From: Psychrobacillus sp. NEAU-3TGS
GTDB lineage: Bacteria; Bacillota; Bacilli; Bacillales_A; Planococcaceae
Assembly: GCF_029955155.1 (NCBI RefSeq)
Contig: NZ_JAPNOZ010000012.1
Location: forward strand, 860,797 to 924,796
Length of the DNA stretch: 64,000 nt
Direction: 5' to 3'
The number at the start of each line of letters is the position of its first letter. Positions within the stretch are counted from its first letter, which is position 1. The notes beneath the pieces were generated by a model that saw only the letters and a list, made by a program, of their open reading frames with translations, was not told the origin of the DNA and made no database searches. The translations under genes and the position numbers were made by a program. Below are positions 53,735 to 62,501 of this stretch, piece after piece.

Positions 53735-54445
53735 TTAAGCTACCCCACCCTTACTATATTGCTGTACTCTCTTTTCGATCAAATAATAAATACCTTCCAT
53801 AATGATCGAGATGCCCCAATAGATTAATCCAGCAGCTATAAATGATTCTAAAAACTTTAAATTAGACGATGCAACGATATTAGCCATTCCGGTTAACTCT
53901 TTTTGAGAAACAAGAAAGGCAATGGAAGTAGTATGTAAAAACCCTACCGAGAGATTAGTAAAGTTTGGAATCGACATAGCTAAAGCCTGTGGTAGTAAAA
54001 TACGCCCCATAGCTTGAGGAGTACTCATACCAATGGAGTATGCTGCTTCCATTTGACCTTTTGCAACACTGGAAATACCCGAGCGAATAATTTCCGATAA
54101 ATACGCCCCTGCCGTAAGAGATAGTGCAAATATTACGTACAAGTAAATTGGAATTTTGTTTGTTTCATATGGTAGGTTTAAAGAGTTAATAATACTATCT
54201 AGCACCATTGGAATACCAAAGTATATAAGCATAATATGCATAATCGCTGGTGTTCCTCGGAAAAAAGATACATATCCATTAGCAATCGAATATAACCCTT
54301 TCACTTTGTACTCCCTTATTAATGTAACTACCAAACCTATAAAAAAACCTATTACTACCGGAATAATGGCTAGCATTAATGTTAGTGGAATAGCTTTCGC
54401 AATTTCTTTAAATGCCACCCAAATAAACGGAATATCAATTACCAT
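53735..54445 (-). CDS. amino-acid ABC transporter permease, TcyM-like
   Basis: 236 residues, His/Glu/Gln/Arg-type permease with five membrane segments; FFRGTPAIMHIMLIYFGIP and the EAA loop EAAYSIGMSTPQAMGRILLPQALAMSIPN are characteristic. Together with the 54467 permease, the 55206 binding protein and the 57380 ATPase it forms a cystine/S-compound importer like B. subtilis TcyJKLMN. Confidence 0.9.
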   Translation of the reverse strand: MVIDIPFIWVAFKEIAKAIPLTLMLAIIPVVIGFFIGLVVTLIREYKVKGLYSIANGYVSFFRGTPAIMHIMLIYFGIPMVLDSIINSLNLPYETNKIPIYLYVIFALSLTAGAYLSEIIRSGISSVAKGQMEAAYSIGMSTPQAMGRILLPQALAMSIPNFTNLSVGFLHTTSIAFLVSQKELTGMANIVASSNLKFLESFIAAGLIYWGISIIMEGIYYLIEKRVQQYSKGGVA

Positions 54446-54466
54446 GAATACATACCTCCCACACCA

Positions 54467-55171
54467 TCAAGCAACTGAAGTATCTGTTCCCCGATATCGA
54501 TTTGCATACTTTTCAAATACTTTAAATCCTTTTTCTAGTATTAACACAACCACATAATACACGACAGATAGTGCGATATAAACCTCTAAAGCATGGGCAG
54601 TTGCAGCGATGATTGTTTCTCCTCTTCCCATCATATCCATCACTCCAATCGTAAAGGCCAATGAAGTATCTTTCAATGAACCGATGACTGTATTAGCGAT
54701 ATTCGGAAAAGCTACTCGAATGGCCTGTGGGAATACAATACGTGTAAAGTTTTGAAATGGGGTCATTCCAATCGAATAGGCCGCTTCCGTTTGCCCAAAC
54801 TCTACAGCAGAAATCGCTCCTCGGAAAATCTCTGCAAATATAGCGCCATTGCTCAATGAGTAGGTGATGATCACAAAGTATAGTGCGTCCATTCTAGAAA
54901 TATCAATATTTATAATGGATAATACAGCAGGTAGCCCGTAAAAAACTAAAAATAACTGAATGATAATCGGTGTTCCTCTAATAAACGATATATAAATCGT
55001 TACTAGTTGTTTTACTATTGGAATATGGAACAACTTTGGTATCGCTGCTGCTATACCAATAATTGTTCCTAAGAAAATAGATGCTACTAAAATCTCTAAT
55101 GTTACACCAAGATATTTAACTAATGTTGGAATAAACTCCAAAATCAAAGAAGGATCAAATACTTTTCCCAT
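54467..55171 (-). CDS. amino-acid ABC transporter permease, TcyL-like
   Basis: 234 residues; SFIRGTPIIIQLFLVFYGLP and the EAA loop EAAYSIGMTPFQNFTRIVFPQAIRVAFPN. It is the second permease of the heterodimeric channel. GGGAG is eight bases before the ATG. Separated from the binding-protein gene by 34 bp. Confidence 0.9.
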   Translation of the reverse strand: MGKVFDPSLILEFIPTLVKYLGVTLEILVASIFLGTIIGIAAAIPKLFHIPIVKQLVTIYISFIRGTPIIIQLFLVFYGLPAVLSIINIDISRMDALYFVIITYSLSNGAIFAEIFRGAISAVEFGQTEAAYSIGMTPFQNFTRIVFPQAIRVAFPNIANTVIGSLKDTSLAFTIGVMDMMGRGETIIAATAHALEVYIALSVVYYVVVLILEKGFKVFEKYANRYRGTDTSVA

Positions 55172-55205
55172 ACATTCTGCTCCCTTCCCTCTACCGGAGA
55201 AGGAT

Positions 55206-56012
55206 TTAGAATTCTACCGAATAATCCGCTCCAAGCCATTCATTACTTAATGCACTTACCGTTCCATCCTCTTTCAATTCTGTTAATGCTTCATCAATAC
55301 GTTTTTGAAGTGTTGTGTTTCCTTTTTGTAATAAAAAGTAAACATTTGAGTTAAGTAAAGTGTCCCCTACAACTTTCTGTTGTGCATCTGATTGTTCATT
55401 TAAAAAGTCTGCCGCAAATGGCGTTGAAATGGTTGCATCTACACGTCCAGTGCGAAGTTGATTAACGATGTCAGATGTACTAGAAGTATAAATAATCTCT
55501 GCACCAAGATTGTTTTCTTTATTATATTTTTCAATATAAACTGCTGCGTTACTAGTAGCCGTAGTCGCTATCTTTTTTCCTGCTAGATCATCGATAGATT
55601 GGATGCTTTCATTACCTTGATGAACCGTAACTTTTAATGGGAAAACATTATAAGGCACTTCATTAAACAAGAACTTCTCTTGACGTTCTTCATTCACTTC
55701 CATTTGATGGGCAATAAAATCAATCTTATCTGTTTCTAAACTCAGCAGTAAGTTAGAAAAATCCATCGTTTTGAATTCAAATTCATATTCTTCTAATTTC
55801 TCATCAATTGCACGTACCAACTCCACATCGTACCCAGTTAGATTACCGTCTTCATCTAGGAAACAAATATTAGGAAATTGCGTACCAGTACCAACAATAA
55901 TCTTTTGTACATCTGATTTGCCATCTGAAGTTTTAGAACTTGCTTCATTAGAAGAACAAGCCCCTAGAAAAGCGACTGCTAGGACTAATAAAAGTGTTAA
56001 TACTTTCTTCAA
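55206..56012 (-). CDS. cystine-type ABC transporter substrate-binding lipoprotein
   Basis: 268 residues: lipobox LGACSSN (Cys near residue 19), then an SBP_bac_3 domain (IIVGTGTQFPNICFLDEDGNLTGYDVELVRAIDEKL). Most similar in layout to TcyJ/TcyK. B. subtilis has two such binding proteins in its operon; only one is present here. TTG start after AGAGGATT. Confidence 0.9.
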   Translation of the reverse strand: MKKVLTLLLVLAVAFLGACSSNEASSKTSDGKSDVQKIIVGTGTQFPNICFLDEDGNLTGYDVELVRAIDEKLEEYEFEFKTMDFSNLLLSLETDKIDFIAHQMEVNEERQEKFLFNEVPYNVFPLKVTVHQGNESIQSIDDLAGKKIATTATSNAAVYIEKYNKENNLGAEIIYTSSTSDIVNQLRTGRVDATISTPFAADFLNEQSDAQQKVVGDTLLNSNVYFLLQKGNTTLQKRIDEALTELKEDGTVSALSNEWLGADYSVEF

Positions 56013-56058
56013 TATAAATCCTCTTTTCTTATTTGTTTAGTAGGTTTTATACAAAAAA

Positions 56059-56322
56059 TTATACAAGAGCTGGTTCTAAAGCTACCTTTAAGTGCTCTAA
56101 ACCAACTTCTGTCACAGCTTTGTAGGTATTTCCTTCACCAATTTCAACGACAGGCACATGACGAACATTATATTTAGTTTCTAAAATATCTCGAAACTCA
56201 TCGTGATTCGTCACGTCTACTGTTTTATAAGGAATATTTTGCTCAGCTAAATATTTCTTCACTTCGTTGCAATAACTACATCCTTCTTTTGACCAAACAA
56301 CTACTGATAAATTTTGTGCCAT
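56059..56322 (-). CDS. glutaredoxin-like protein, YtnI (CmoI)-like
   Basis: 87 residues, thioredoxin fold with the motif SKEGCSYCNEVKKYLAEQNIPY near residue 14 and the cis-proline segment VRHVPVVEIG. Position between a monooxygenase and the ABC binding protein corresponds to ytnI of the B. subtilis ytmI operon, needed for S-alkyl-cysteine degradation. Start ATG 56322, with GGAGGAAAAAAC upstream. Confidence 0.87.
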   Translation of the reverse strand: MAQNLSVVVWSKEGCSYCNEVKKYLAEQNIPYKTVDVTNHDEFRDILETKYNVRHVPVVEIGEGNTYKAVTEVGLEHLKVALEPALV

Positions 56323-56339
56323 GTTTTTTTCCTCCAATT

Positions 56340-57347
56340 TTATGCATGAATTGCTTGCTTCAATAGTTTTTTCGGACTTAATAATTCAAAAGAGCGAAGT
56401 CGTTCTTTCGGATTCGGAATCGGTGTATGCAGGATAAATTCATCTACACCGTACACTTGATGAAACTCATCTAAAACTTCCTTCACTTGCTCTGGGGTTC
56501 CACAAATGATATTCGCATCATATTGTTTTACTTCATATGCTTCCCCTGACTCTTTTCCAAACTTTTCAGCTTGCTCTATTGTTTGTAATGTTAGCGTACG
56601 ACCACTTGCTAAATGAACTTTTATAATTTTTTGGTTACTCGCAAGTTTCTTCGCTTCCTCTTCGGTAGGAGCTGTTATTACTGTTACTGAAACGATAAAC
56701 GTTCCATTCGGATAAATCTCCCGATACGTATTTGCCGCTTCCTTTAAGATATCGTTATCGCTATTTATAAAACGTGCAAAAGCAAAAGAAATTCCAAGAT
56801 TTGCAGCTAGTTTTGCACTATTTGGGCTTGCGCCTAACAAATAGGTTTCTGGTTTTACAGGAGGTATTGGAGTTGCTTGAACATTAGCAAGCTCATGTGT
56901 TTCGGGAACATTATTATGCAGAAGCTGTTGCAAGAAAGCTAACCTTCCTTCAAAATCTTCCCCTGTATTCGCTGTTCCATATTGCAATGCTTTTGTGGAA
57001 AGAGGCAATCCACCCGGAGCTTTTCCAATACCGAGATCTACTCTTCCAGGTTCAAGCGTGGCTAGCACGTTAAAATTTTCTGCAACTTTATAGGGACTAT
57101 AATGCTGTAGCATAACTCCACCAGAGCCTACTCGAATGCTTCTTGTTTTCGCTAACAGATAAGAAACTAGTACTTCTGGAGATGAACCGGCTACTGTATC
57201 TGAATTATGGTGTTCTGACACCCAAAATCGTTCATATCCCCATTCTTCTGCTTTCTGAGCCAAGTCTACTGTTTTTTGCAAAGTATCATAGTTAGATACG
57301 CCTTCGACAACCGGACTTTGATCTAAAATCCCTAATTTATACCCCAT
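56340..57347 (-). CDS. luciferase-like flavin monooxygenase, YtmO (CmoO)-like
   Basis: 335 residues of the bacterial-luciferase/LLM class: KLGILDQSPVVEGVSNYDTLQKTVDLAQKAEEWGYERFWVSEHHN, RIRVGSGGVMLQHYSPYKVAENF and PGRVDLGIGKAPGG. In B. subtilis the orthologous CmoO takes part in cleavage of N-acetyl-S-alkyl-cysteines. Needs reduced FMN, plausibly from the flavin reductase at the end of the operon. Confidence 0.88.
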   Translation of the reverse strand: MGYKLGILDQSPVVEGVSNYDTLQKTVDLAQKAEEWGYERFWVSEHHNSDTVAGSSPEVLVSYLLAKTRSIRVGSGGVMLQHYSPYKVAENFNVLATLEPGRVDLGIGKAPGGLPLSTKALQYGTANTGEDFEGRLAFLQQLLHNNVPETHELANVQATPIPPVKPETYLLGASPNSAKLAANLGISFAFARFINSDNDILKEAANTYREIYPNGTFIVSVTVITAPTEEEAKKLASNQKIIKVHLASGRTLTLQTIEQAEKFGKESGEAYEVKQYDANIICGTPEQVKEVLDEFHQVYGVDEFILHTPIPNPKERLRSFELLSPKKLLKQAIHA

Positions 57348-57379
57348 AAACTCTCCTCCACTTCCAAAATACCTCGTTT

Positions 57380-58132
57380 TTAAATTGAATACTCTAGCTC
57401 AGGTGTCATCCTTTTTAAAAATTGTTTTGTACGGTCTTCTTTAGGTGTTCTAAAAATATCGTTAGGAACGCCTTCTTCGACCACTACCCCACCATCCATG
57501 AAAATGACTCTATTAGACACTTCTTTCGCAAAATTCATTTCGTGCGTAACTATAATCATGGTGATACCTTCCCGAGAAATCTTCCGAATAACATCCAATA
57601 CTTCTCCTACAAGTTCAGGGTCTAGCGCTGACGTTGGTTCATCAAAAAGGATAACTTCTGGATTCAAAGCCAATGCTCGTGCAATGCCTACTCGTTGCTG
57701 CTGTCCACCTGACAACTGAAGAGGATATGCATCTACTTTTTGCTCCAAGCCCACTTTTTTCAACATTTCAAGTGCAATTTCACGTGCTTCTTTCACATTC
57801 ACTTTTTGAACAACTACTAATCCTTCCATCACATTTTGTAAAACTGTTTTATGTTGGAATAGATTGTAACTTTGAAATACCATCGCCGATTTTCTTCGTA
57901 ACTGATATACATCTTTTTTATGCACTTTTTTAGAATCGATTGTGACATCATCTATCGTGATAGTACCTTCATCTGGTCTCTCTAAATAGTTAATACAACG
58001 TAGTAGCGTCGTCTTTCCTGAACCACTTGGACCTAATATGGAAATGACGTCCCCTTTATCAATTTGTATATTTATACCTTTTAGAACTTCATTTTTTCCG
58101 AACTTTTTATGAAGATTAGAAATGGAAATCAT
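57380..58132 (-). CDS. tcyN: amino-acid ABC transporter ATP-binding protein, TcyN-like
   Basis: 250 residues: Walker [26 protein letters not shown], signature [15 protein letters not shown], Walker [15 protein letters not shown] and the switch histidine VTHEM. Length and order fit TcyN. Start ATG 58132 with AGAGAGGGA upstream; an earlier ATG at 58174 lies inside the previous gene. Confidence 0.92.
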   Translation of the reverse strand: MISISNLHKKFGKNEVLKGINIQIDKGDVISILGPSGSGKTTLLRCINYLERPDEGTITIDDVTIDSKKVHKKDVYQLRRKSAMVFQSYNLFQHKTVLQNVMEGLVVVQKVNVKEAREIALEMLKKVGLEQKVDAYPLQLSGGQQQRVGIARALALNPEVILFDEPTSALDPELVGEVLDVIRKISREGITMIIVTHEMNFAKEVSNRVIFMDGGVVVEEGVPNDIFRTPKEDRTKQFLKRMTPELEYSI

Positions 58133-58154
58133 TTTATCCCTCTCTCTTAATGCA

Positions 58155-59483
58155 TTAAACAAGTTGCTTAGCATATCGACTTTTTAAAAATGGAAGTCCT
58201 AAATTTCCTCTTAAAGTGTCTGCTTCATATTCTTCCCGGTATAACCCACGTTTTTGTAAGATTGGGACAACTTTTCCCACAAAATCGTCTAATGTATGAG
58301 GCGCTTGTGTTGCAATGATAAAACCGTCTGCACCACGCTCTTCAAACCATTTTTGTACTAAATCTGCAATCTTTTCTGGCGTTCCTATAAACTCTGAACG
58401 GGGTGTTGCTTCTCTTAGTGCCACTTGACGAAGTGTAAGATTTTGCACTTTTGCTTCGTGTTTAATACGATCTGTATGGCTTTGGAAGCTGTTTTTTCCT
58501 ATGTCACCTAATTCGGGGAAAGCTTCGTCTACCGGATATTGAGAAAAATCATGATGATCGAAGTAACGACCTAAGTATGCCAAAGCTCTATCAATAGAAA
58601 CTAAATTAGCAATCTCTTCATATTTCTTTTCCGCTTCTTCTTCCGTATCACCAATAATTGGCGAAATGCCTGGGAAAATATTTAACTGATCCGGGTTACG
58701 TCCGAATTCGATAGCTTGTTGTTTCACATCTTCATAAAAACTTTTCGCAGATTCTAGTGTTGGATGCATAGTAAAAATAGCATCTGCTCCTTTTGCAGCA
58801 ATTGTCTTTCCTGCTCCTGAAGATCCTGCTTGAAATACTACCGGCTGCCCTTGTTTCGAACGTCCAATATTTAATGGCCCTTGTACCGAGAAATATTCAC
58901 CTTTGTGATTCAGATGATGTAATTTGGTTGGATCGAAAAACACATCATTTTCTTTATCTCCCACAAATGCATCATCATCCCAAGAGTCCCAAAGACCCCT
59001 TGTTACATCTAAATACTCTTCGGCAATTTTATATCTTGTAGCATGATCGGGGTGCTGTTCAACTGTTTTATTGTAATTCAATGCAGTGCTTTCTAAAGGT
59101 GTTGTCACCAAATTCCATCCTGCCCGGCCACCGCTAATATGATCGAGCGATGCAAATTGACGAGCAACAGTAAAAGGCTCACTGTAAGAAGTAGAGACAG
59201 TTCCAACTAAACCAATACGAGAAGTTACAGCAGCAAGCGCCGATAAAATAGTCAAAGGTTCAAAACGATTTAAGAAATGTGGAATGGACTTTTCATTAAT
59301 AAATAATCCATCTGCGATAAATACCAAGTCAAATTTTCCTTCTTCTGCTTTTTGAGCTTGTTGTTTATAAAAATCCAAGCTTACACTCGCGTCTGTTTGC
59401 ACTTCTGGATGTCTCCATCCTGATATATTACCGCCAACTCCGTGAATGATTGCCCCAAATCGAATCTTTCTTTTGTTCGTCAT
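58155..59483 (-). CDS. NtaA/SnaA/DszA-type flavin monooxygenase, YtnJ (CmoJ)-like
   Basis: 442 residues: [79 protein letters not shown] and [20 protein letters not shown] are hallmarks of the nitrilotriacetate/dibenzothiophene-sulfone monooxygenase family. In the ytmI-type pathway CmoJ oxidises N-acetyl-S-alkyl-cysteine with FMNH2 and O2. First gene of the operon; GGGAGGAATTCAC precedes ATG 59483, and a structured leader lies just upstream. Confidence 0.9.
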   Translation of the reverse strand: MTNKRKIRFGAIIHGVGGNISGWRHPEVQTDASVSLDFYKQQAQKAEEGKFDLVFIADGLFINEKSIPHFLNRFEPLTILSALAAVTSRIGLVGTVSTSYSEPFTVARQFASLDHISGGRAGWNLVTTPLESTALNYNKTVEQHPDHATRYKIAEEYLDVTRGLWDSWDDDAFVGDKENDVFFDPTKLHHLNHKGEYFSVQGPLNIGRSKQGQPVVFQAGSSGAGKTIAAKGADAIFTMHPTLESAKSFYEDVKQQAIEFGRNPDQLNIFPGISPIIGDTEEEAEKKYEEIANLVSIDRALAYLGRYFDHHDFSQYPVDEAFPELGDIGKNSFQSHTDRIKHEAKVQNLTLRQVALREATPRSEFIGTPEKIADLVQKWFEERGADGFIIATQAPHTLDDFVGKVVPILQKRGLYREEYEADTLRGNLGLPFLKSRYAKQLV

Positions 59484-59502
59484 GTGAATTCCTCCCATTT
59501 AT

Positions 59503-59681
59503 CAATTACGCCTCGGCGTAATTGCGTTCAGATTTTGAATTGCGGATACGCAATTCACTCCATTCAAAATCTGTGACATCCGCCGGAGGCTTAACTTGAA
59601 TCAGCATTTATTTTGTACATGTATTCCTGCATTCCATCCTTCTACTTCTAGAAGAGAGGTTCTTCTGATGATTCAAGTTAA
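59503..59681 (-). repeat. structured palindromic element in the leader of the sulfur-salvage operon
   Basis: Three perfect dyads: CAATTACGCC with GGCGTAATTG (59503-59524); CAGATTTTGAAT with ATTCAAAATCTG (59529-59573), enclosing GAATTGCG with CGCAATTC; and TTAACTTGAATCA with TGATTCAAGTTAA (59591-59681). The first ends about 20 bp before the operon's first start codon. Could be a cis-acting RNA leader or a dispersed palindromic repeat inserted there. I recall similar units in related genomes but cannot verify it. Confidence 0.65.
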
Positions 59682-59799
59682 ACCTAGTTAACTGATACGA
59701 TTAATATATATTTTATATTGAATCCTATGCTATCACTTTAAGTAGATGAATTGCAATACGTTTACTGATAGAAAAATTTATTGGATTGATAGAGAAAGT

Positions 59800-60686
59800 C
59801 TATTGGTACATTTGAAAGCTTTCAACAGTTTGAGCGATATCTCTCCATAATTGCCATTTTGCAACGTCTTGATTTGCATAAGTTAAAAAGACATGCTGCT
59901 TAATTTGAATTAAATGAGCAACATCGATTTCTATCAATTCCCCTCTTGCTAGTTCATTCTTTATGCATAGATAAGGTAAAAACCCAATCGCACAGCGATT
60001 TTTAATAATAGATTTGGCCACTTCTAGATGATCTACTTGGAATTCAATTCTAGGTTCCACTTTTCCCACTTCAAATAATTTATGAATTCGATTCCAGTCA
60101 AAAGCGCCACACTCAAAAAATACCATTTGCTCTTCAGCTAATCGATTGGCTGTTATATTTTCTTCATATTGCAAGGATGATCTGGATAAGCAACTAATCT
60201 TACGGAATTATCCAATAATTGTTGTTTTTGAAGTCCTTCATTATTTGGATCCTTGATAAAAGCTATATCTACTTGTTTTTGCAAAAGCTTTTCTATTAAA
60301 ACATCATTTGGCGCTGCGATAAATTTAAAACGTAATTGCGGATTTGCTTGTTTCCATAATGGTAATGCAAAAGGAATAAAGTATTGTGAAGTAATAGTAT
60401 TTGCCCCAATAACTACTTCTTCATGACCAGCTCTTTCCTTCATAATTTTTTTTCCTTCTTTATACGTTTGAATGATTTGTTCTGCATATGGTATAAACTC
60501 TCGTCCGTGCTCCGTAAGCAAAAGTCCCCTGCCTTGGCGAACAAATAATTCGGTATTCAATTCTCTTTCTAATGTTTTAATCCTTGCAGTCACTGTCGGT
60601 TGGGACAAAAACAATGCATCCGCTGCTTTATGAATGCTCTTTAATTGCACGACATACATAAACGCTTCCAAATGATCGATATTCAT
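59800..60686 (-). pseudogene. LysR family regulator, YtlI-like, frameshifted
   Basis: After correction a 295-residue LysR protein: helix-turn-helix LEAFMYVVQLKSIHKAADALFLSQPTVTARIKTLERELNTELFVRQGRGLLLTEHG and a full effector domain. The frame breaks at AA 60173-60174 (TT on the coding strand). With one more T, HPCNMKKI-stop becomes HPLQYEENITANRLAEEQMVFFECG, continuing to 59800. Its place just upstream of the ytnJ-like gene suggests the YtlI role, activating the operon under sulfur limitation (inference). Error or true loss cannot be told apart here. Confidence 0.85.
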
Positions 60687-60756
60687 TTTCTATCCCTCTT
60701 TTCTTATCTATCATCATAATCAAATTATTCCAAGTGGTAAAGTATGCTTTTAGGAT

Positions 60757-60791
60757 TTAAAAAAACTAAGCCATTAGTATGTGGCTTAGTT
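60757..60791 (-). terminator. terminator after the exonuclease gene
   Basis: Minus strand AACTAAGCCA and TGGCTTAGTT with an 8-base loop, then TTTTTTT. Confidence 0.9.
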
Positions 60792-60839
60792 GTTACTTTT
60801 TTATTAGATGTAATGGAAAGTTACCCTTTGTCTCTTTCT

Positions 60840-61751
60840 TTATTTGACCATTCTTAAAAAGTCTTGTTCTCCAACAATTTCAATCGGGTAGCCCTGTTCA
60901 ATCAACGCTTCTACTTTTTGCATCTTCGTACTTTTAATACCTTGTACATATTTAAATAAATCCTGATCTCCCACGACTAAAAAGTTTGTTGTTGCATCTA
61001 CTTGCCCTTTGCAAATAGCACCACAATTAGTTGCATATCGTGCGGCTATCGGCCTCGTCATGGCTACCATTTTTCCTGTGAATACAATATTCGCTCCATA
61101 AAATGGGTGCTTTGTATTAAGAGGTCCACTTTCTGCCATGATTGACTGCAAGAATGCATCACCAGAACTCTTTCTAGCACGCGGTGTTTTCTTATTTGCC
61201 AGGGCAGGACTTCCTAATTTAAGCTTATGCAAAACAGAAAGCTCTTGAATGGAGTTGGTTTGTGTTTTTTTCATCGCCTCTAGTGCAATTAATGCGGAAG
61301 CTCGAGCATCTTCCAGTGCATCATGGTGCCTCAGGCTAATACTTAAATAATTTGCGACAGTGGAGAGTTTATGATTGTACAAATTTGGCCAAACCTTTTT
61401 CGCAATTCGATAGGAGCATCCATATTGAAAATTCGGCTCAGACTCATGAATCCTTTTTAAAGAGTCTCGTAACACGCCGATATCAAAGCTTGCATTATGC
61501 GCAATAATCGTTTCGTTGTCGATATACTGTTTAAAATTAGGCCAATACTCTTCAAATGTCGGTGCATCCTGTACCATATATTCCGTAATCCCATGAATTT
61601 TCGTATTGTAATAATGAAATTCACTCAATGGGTTGATCAATGTATGCACTTCTTCTTCAATTTTCCCATTTTTTACTATCACTATGCCGACCGAGCAAAC
61701 ACTGGAGCGTACACTATTTGCAGTCTCGAAGTCTATGGCCACGAAGTTCAT
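60840..61751 (-). CDS. DEDDh 3'-5' exonuclease with C-terminal BRCT domain
   Basis: 303 residues. Residues 1-160 form an RNase T/DnaQ-like exonuclease: FVAIDFETA (Asp7, Glu9), IIAHNASFDIGVL and HHDALEDARA (His and Asp). A linker follows, then a BRCT domain in the last 85 residues (GANIVFTGKMVAMTRPIAARYATNCGAICKGQVDATTNFLVVGDQD), as in NAD-dependent ligase. This fusion recurs in Firmicutes and is usually annotated as a DNA polymerase III epsilon-like exonuclease. Role in repair or recombination inferred. AAGGTGGGATAAG precedes the ATG. Confidence 0.92.
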   Translation of the reverse strand: MNFVAIDFETANSVRSSVCSVGIVIVKNGKIEEEVHTLINPLSEFHYYNTKIHGITEYMVQDAPTFEEYWPNFKQYIDNETIIAHNASFDIGVLRDSLKRIHESEPNFQYGCSYRIAKKVWPNLYNHKLSTVANYLSISLRHHDALEDARASALIALEAMKKTQTNSIQELSVLHKLKLGSPALANKKTPRARKSSGDAFLQSIMAESGPLNTKHPFYGANIVFTGKMVAMTRPIAARYATNCGAICKGQVDATTNFLVVGDQDLFKYVQGIKSTKMQKVEALIEQGYPIEIVGEQDFLRMVK

Positions 61752-61804
61752 CTTATCCCACCTTGCTTTGTTCGTATACTTATTATCTCATAGATTATTA
61801 ACTT

Positions 61805-61836
61805 AATAAAACCCCTTGCACTCATGCACAAGGGGG
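61805..61836 (-). terminator. terminator after the general stress gene
   Basis: CCCCTTG and CAAGGGG with a 10-base loop; on the minus strand TTTTATT follows. Confidence 0.75.
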
Positions 61837-61853
61837 AGAGGTTGTTACTCTTA

Positions 61854-62369
61854 TTAATATAGTCTATTTCTCTGTGGCATTTCATCTAGCTTTTCCTTTA
61901 ATTGTCTTCTTTCTTCATATTGCTCGGGGGAAATCCGCCTTTCTCCACCTACTAAATAAGGATCGGTTGCAAATGTCTCTCCTCGTGCAAAACGATCTTG
62001 CGGCTCATCTAAGCGACCGATGGACGATTCGTCAGCAAATGTTAGCACATCCGTGTAGAGAACAATTGATCCTCTGGCCACTTCCCCTGCATAATAATCC
62101 GTTTCTTCTTCTGACAAATCAAGTCTCCGGAGCCCTTCTGTTATAGCATCATCGCCAGTAAAGATGGATTTAAATTTATCGACAAACGTTCCAGCCTCAT
62201 GAGTAGAAACTTTAGAATGACGATTTAACGTATACAGATGCGCACCTTCTTGAGATATTACATGTATATCACTGTCCGCATATCCTTGTTCTTGCAGGAG
62301 TTCCAACTTTTCATACATCTCTTCTTCTGAACGAGCTATTTCAATTCGTCGATTTGATTCAATGTCCAT
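61854..62369 (-). CDS. general stress protein, YflT/GSP17M-like domain
   Basis: 171 residues. The N-terminal half IEIARSEEEMYEKLELLQEQGYADSDIHVISQEGAHLYTLNRHSK and DLSEEETDYYAGEVARGSIVLYTD fit the heat-induced general stress protein 17M domain found in B. subtilis YflT. The acidic, charged tail has no known domain. Expected in the SigB regulon in relatives; I found no convincing SigB promoter. AGGAGGAAATACA precedes the ATG. Confidence 0.82.
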   Translation of the reverse strand: MDIESNRRIEIARSEEEMYEKLELLQEQGYADSDIHVISQEGAHLYTLNRHSKVSTHEAGTFVDKFKSIFTGDDAITEGLRRLDLSEEETDYYAGEVARGSIVLYTDVLTFADESSIGRLDEPQDRFARGETFATDPYLVGGERRISPEQYEERRQLKEKLDEMPQRNRLY

Positions 62370-62469
62370 TGTATTTCCTCCTAGTTTTTAGTCTTGCTAA
62401 GTTTATACCCTCCTTTTGTCCTAAAATAACCTTTCTAGTTAGTTTTTAATAATCCTGTAATATTAGAAA

Positions 62470-62501
62470 CAAAAAAGAAGAGTGATAAAAAGCCACTCTT
62501 C
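62470..62501 (-). terminator. terminator after the HAAS gene
   Basis: Minus strand GAAGAGTG and CACTCTTC with a 9-base loop, then TTTTTTGTTT; abuts the stop codon. Confidence 0.88.

Noticed and set aside
59499..59799. Considered as a SAM (S-box) riboswitch because it precedes a sulfur operon
   Set aside because: None of the conserved S-box core sequences are present; the dyads are simple palindromes.
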